A stretch of 64,000 nt of DNA, taken from contig NZ_NIPW01000039.1 of the NCBI RefSeq assembly GCF_002196855.1, forward strand, positions 1 through 64,000. Direction: 5' to 3'. The notes beneath the pieces were generated by a model. It ran no database searches. It saw only the letters and a list, made by a program, of their open reading frames with translations, and was not told where the DNA came from. Source of the DNA: Haematobacter genomosp. 1. Its GTDB lineage: Bacteria; Pseudomonadota; Alphaproteobacteria; Rhodobacterales; Rhodobacteraceae. The position numbers and the translations under genes were made by a program. Below, piece by piece: positions 62,622 to 64,000 of the stretch. Position 1 is the stretch's first letter. Each line of letters opens with the position of its first letter.

Positions 62622-64000
62622 ATGACGAACGATACCTGGGGACGTGTCCGCGATAACCTCCGCCAGTCGGTAGGGCACAACAACTTCGTGACCTGGATTG
62701 CGCCTTTGGAATTCGAGGGGGTGGAGGACGGCGTCGCGCTGTTCCACGTGCCCACGTCCTTTCTGGGGGACTGGGTATCGCGCAATTATGCCGACCAGAT
62801 CCGCCAGCAGATCACCCTTGCCGGGGGGGCCGTGTCGCGGGTCGAGTTTCGCGTGGCCCCGCGCCGTCCCGCGCCGCCCGTTCAACCGATGCAGGGGGAG
62901 TCGTCGCCCGCGGGGCAGAGGGCGGTTCCCCAGCAGATGTCGCGCCCGCCAGAGCCTCAGCCTCAGCCGGCCTACTCCTCCGCACCTGCCGCTCAACCCG
63001 TCTCCCCGGCGCAGCGGGCGGGCGAGGATGGCGAACTTCCCGGCGCACCGCTGGATGTGCGCTTCACCTTCGACAGCTTCGTCGTCGGCAAGCCGAACGA
63101 GCTTGCCCATGCCGCCGCGCGGCGCGTGGCCGAAGGCGGGCCTGCCTCTTTCAACCCGCTGTTCCTTTACGGGGGTGTGGGGCTGGGCAAGACCCACCTC
63201 ATGCATGCCATCGCCTGGGAGTTGCAGACCAAGCGGCCGGAGCTGAAGGTTCTCTACCTCTCCGCCGAGCAGTTCATGTACCGCTTCATCCAGGCGCTGC
63301 GTGAAAAGCAGGTCATGGACTTCAAGGAGATGTTCCGTTCCGTTGACGTCCTGATGGTCGATGACGTGCAGTTCATCGCGGGCAAGGATTCCACGCAGGA
63401 GGAATTCTTCCACACGTTCAACGCGCTGATCGATCAGAACAAGCAGATCGTGATCTCCGCCGACCGTGCGCCGGGAGAGATCAAGGATCTGGAAGAGCGG
63501 ATCAAGTCGCGCCTGCAATGCGGGCTGGTCGTCGATGTCCACCCGACGGATTACGAGTTGCGGCTCGGCATCCTCCAGCAGAAGACGGAGATTTATCAGG
63601 GCCGCTACGGCAATGTACAGCTCGCGCCCGGCGTGCTGGAGTTTCTCGCCCACCGGATCACGACGAACGTCCGCGTTCTGGAAGGCGCGCTGACGCGGCT
63701 CTTCGCCTTTGCGAGCCTTGTCGGCAAGGAGATCACGCTCGACCTGACGCAGGACTGCCTCGCCGACATCCTTCGCGCCAACGACCGCAAGATCACGGTG
63801 GAGGAAATCCAGCGCAAGGTGGCGGAATATTACAACATCCGCCTGGCCGACATGATCGCGGCCAAGCGCGTCCGCACCATCGCGCGCCCGCGGCAGGTGG
63901 CGATGTTCCTGTCCAAGCAGCTCACCTCCCGCTCGCTGCCGGAGATCGGCCGCCGCTTCGGCGGACGGGATCACACGACGATCATGCATGGTATCCGCAA
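62622..64000 (+). CDS. dnaA: Chromosomal replication initiator DnaA (3' end beyond window)
   Basis: 459 codons, no stop before the right edge. Domain I TNDTWGRVRDNLRQSVG; a Pro/Gln-rich linker of about 60 residues (II); AAA+ domain III with Walker A GGVGLGKTH and Walker B MVDDVQF; domain IV up to the box-binding signature RRFGGRDHTTIMHGIRK. Little is missing at the end. MTNDTWG at 62622 looks like the family start; ATG 62601, after GAGGACGGG, would add seven residues. Confidence 0.95.
   Translation, partial: MTNDTWGRVRDNLRQSVGHNNFVTWIAPLEFEGVEDGVALFHVPTSFLGDWVSRNYADQIRQQITLAGGAVSRVEFRVAPRRPAPPVQPMQGESSPAGQRAVPQQMSRPPEPQPQPAYSSAPAAQPVSPAQRAGEDGELPGAPLDVRFTFDSFVVGKPNELAHAAARRVAEGGPASFNPLFLYGGVGLGKTHLMHAIAWELQTKRPELKVLYLSAEQFMYRFIQALREKQVMDFKEMFRSVDVLMVDDVQFIAGKDSTQEEFFHTFNALIDQNKQIVISADRAPGEIKDLEERIKSRLQCGLVVDVHPTDYELRLGILQQKTEIYQGRYGNVQLAPGVLEFLAHRITTNVRVLEGALTRLFAFASLVGKEITLDLTQDCLADILRANDRKITVEEIQRKVAEYYNIRLADMIAAKRVRTIARPRQVAMFLSKQLTSRSLPEIGRRFGGRDHTTIMHGIR

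Overview
The window is high-GC DNA from the chromosome of an alphaproteobacterium, most likely a member of the Rhodobacterales (Rhodobacteraceae/Paracoccaceae type). Evidence is the single bifunctional Rsh protein downstream of rpoZ, the rsh-DUF2062-pdxJ-acpS-lepB-rnc-era-DUF1491-recO run, the rimP-nusA-ylxR-infB operon, ubiB-ubiE divergent from mutM, and rpsT directly upstream of dnaA. All genes look like core or common accessory chromosome genes. I see no insertion sequence, prophage, CRISPR array, rRNA or tRNA.

Layout. 0-8.4 kb: tspO, B12-dependent methionine synthase metH (minus) divergent from an MFS permease, a D,D-carboxypeptidase with a SPOR domain, and a HAD hydrolase. 8.5-13.3 kb (plus): clpS, an RsmC-like methyltransferase, an SDR protein that has lost its catalytic Tyr and Lys, three consecutive peptide deformylase paralogues (the third lacks metal-ligand and catalytic residues) and fmt. 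13.3-16.1 kb (minus): UPF0126 channel, rnhA, ispH, NYN/LabA protein. 16.2-25.8 kb (plus): folK, rpoZ, rsh, DUF2062, pdxJ, acpS, lepB, rnc, era, DUF1491, AAA ATPase, recO, mostly overlapping or closely spaced. 25.8-31.5 kb: rimP-nusA-ylxR-infB behind a leader holding a promoter and a terminator-like hairpin. 31.5-32.1 kb: non-coding, with a perfect 30-copy hexanucleotide repeat.

32.1-35.7 kb: ureide (uric acid) catabolism, with uraH divergent from a puuE-uraD fusion and allE, then a DUF1275 membrane protein. 35.9-42.0 kb: a six-gene Mrp-type Na+/H+ antiporter operon (mrpA(B)CDEFG) whose first gene seems to start at an ATA codon. 42.0-44.2 kb: kynureninase divergent from a probable arylformamidase (tryptophan degradation). 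44.2-48.4 kb: old-yellow-enzyme oxidoreductase, recQ and YggT (minus), thioesterase (plus). 49.1-55.7 kb (plus): Atg22/UMF1-type MFS, mepA, phytase-like esterase, queuosine-precursor transporter, a tiny leader-like ORF with alternative hairpins in front of the ribosome-rescue factor arfB, NUDIX hydrolase, PiT phosphate transporter. 55.7-59.9 kb (minus): pncA-pncB (NAD salvage) and ubiE-ubiB (ubiquinone). 60-64 kb (plus): mutM, enoyl-CoA hydratase, rpsT with a structured 5' leader, and dnaA running off the right edge.

The strongest items for a second look are the arfB leader (53.0-53.2 kb), the degenerate third deformylase, the ATA start of mrpA, the rpsT and rimP-nusA leaders, the catalytically degenerate SDR and the hexanucleotide array. 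Promoters, hairpins and operators were found by eye; none was tested by folding or comparative software.
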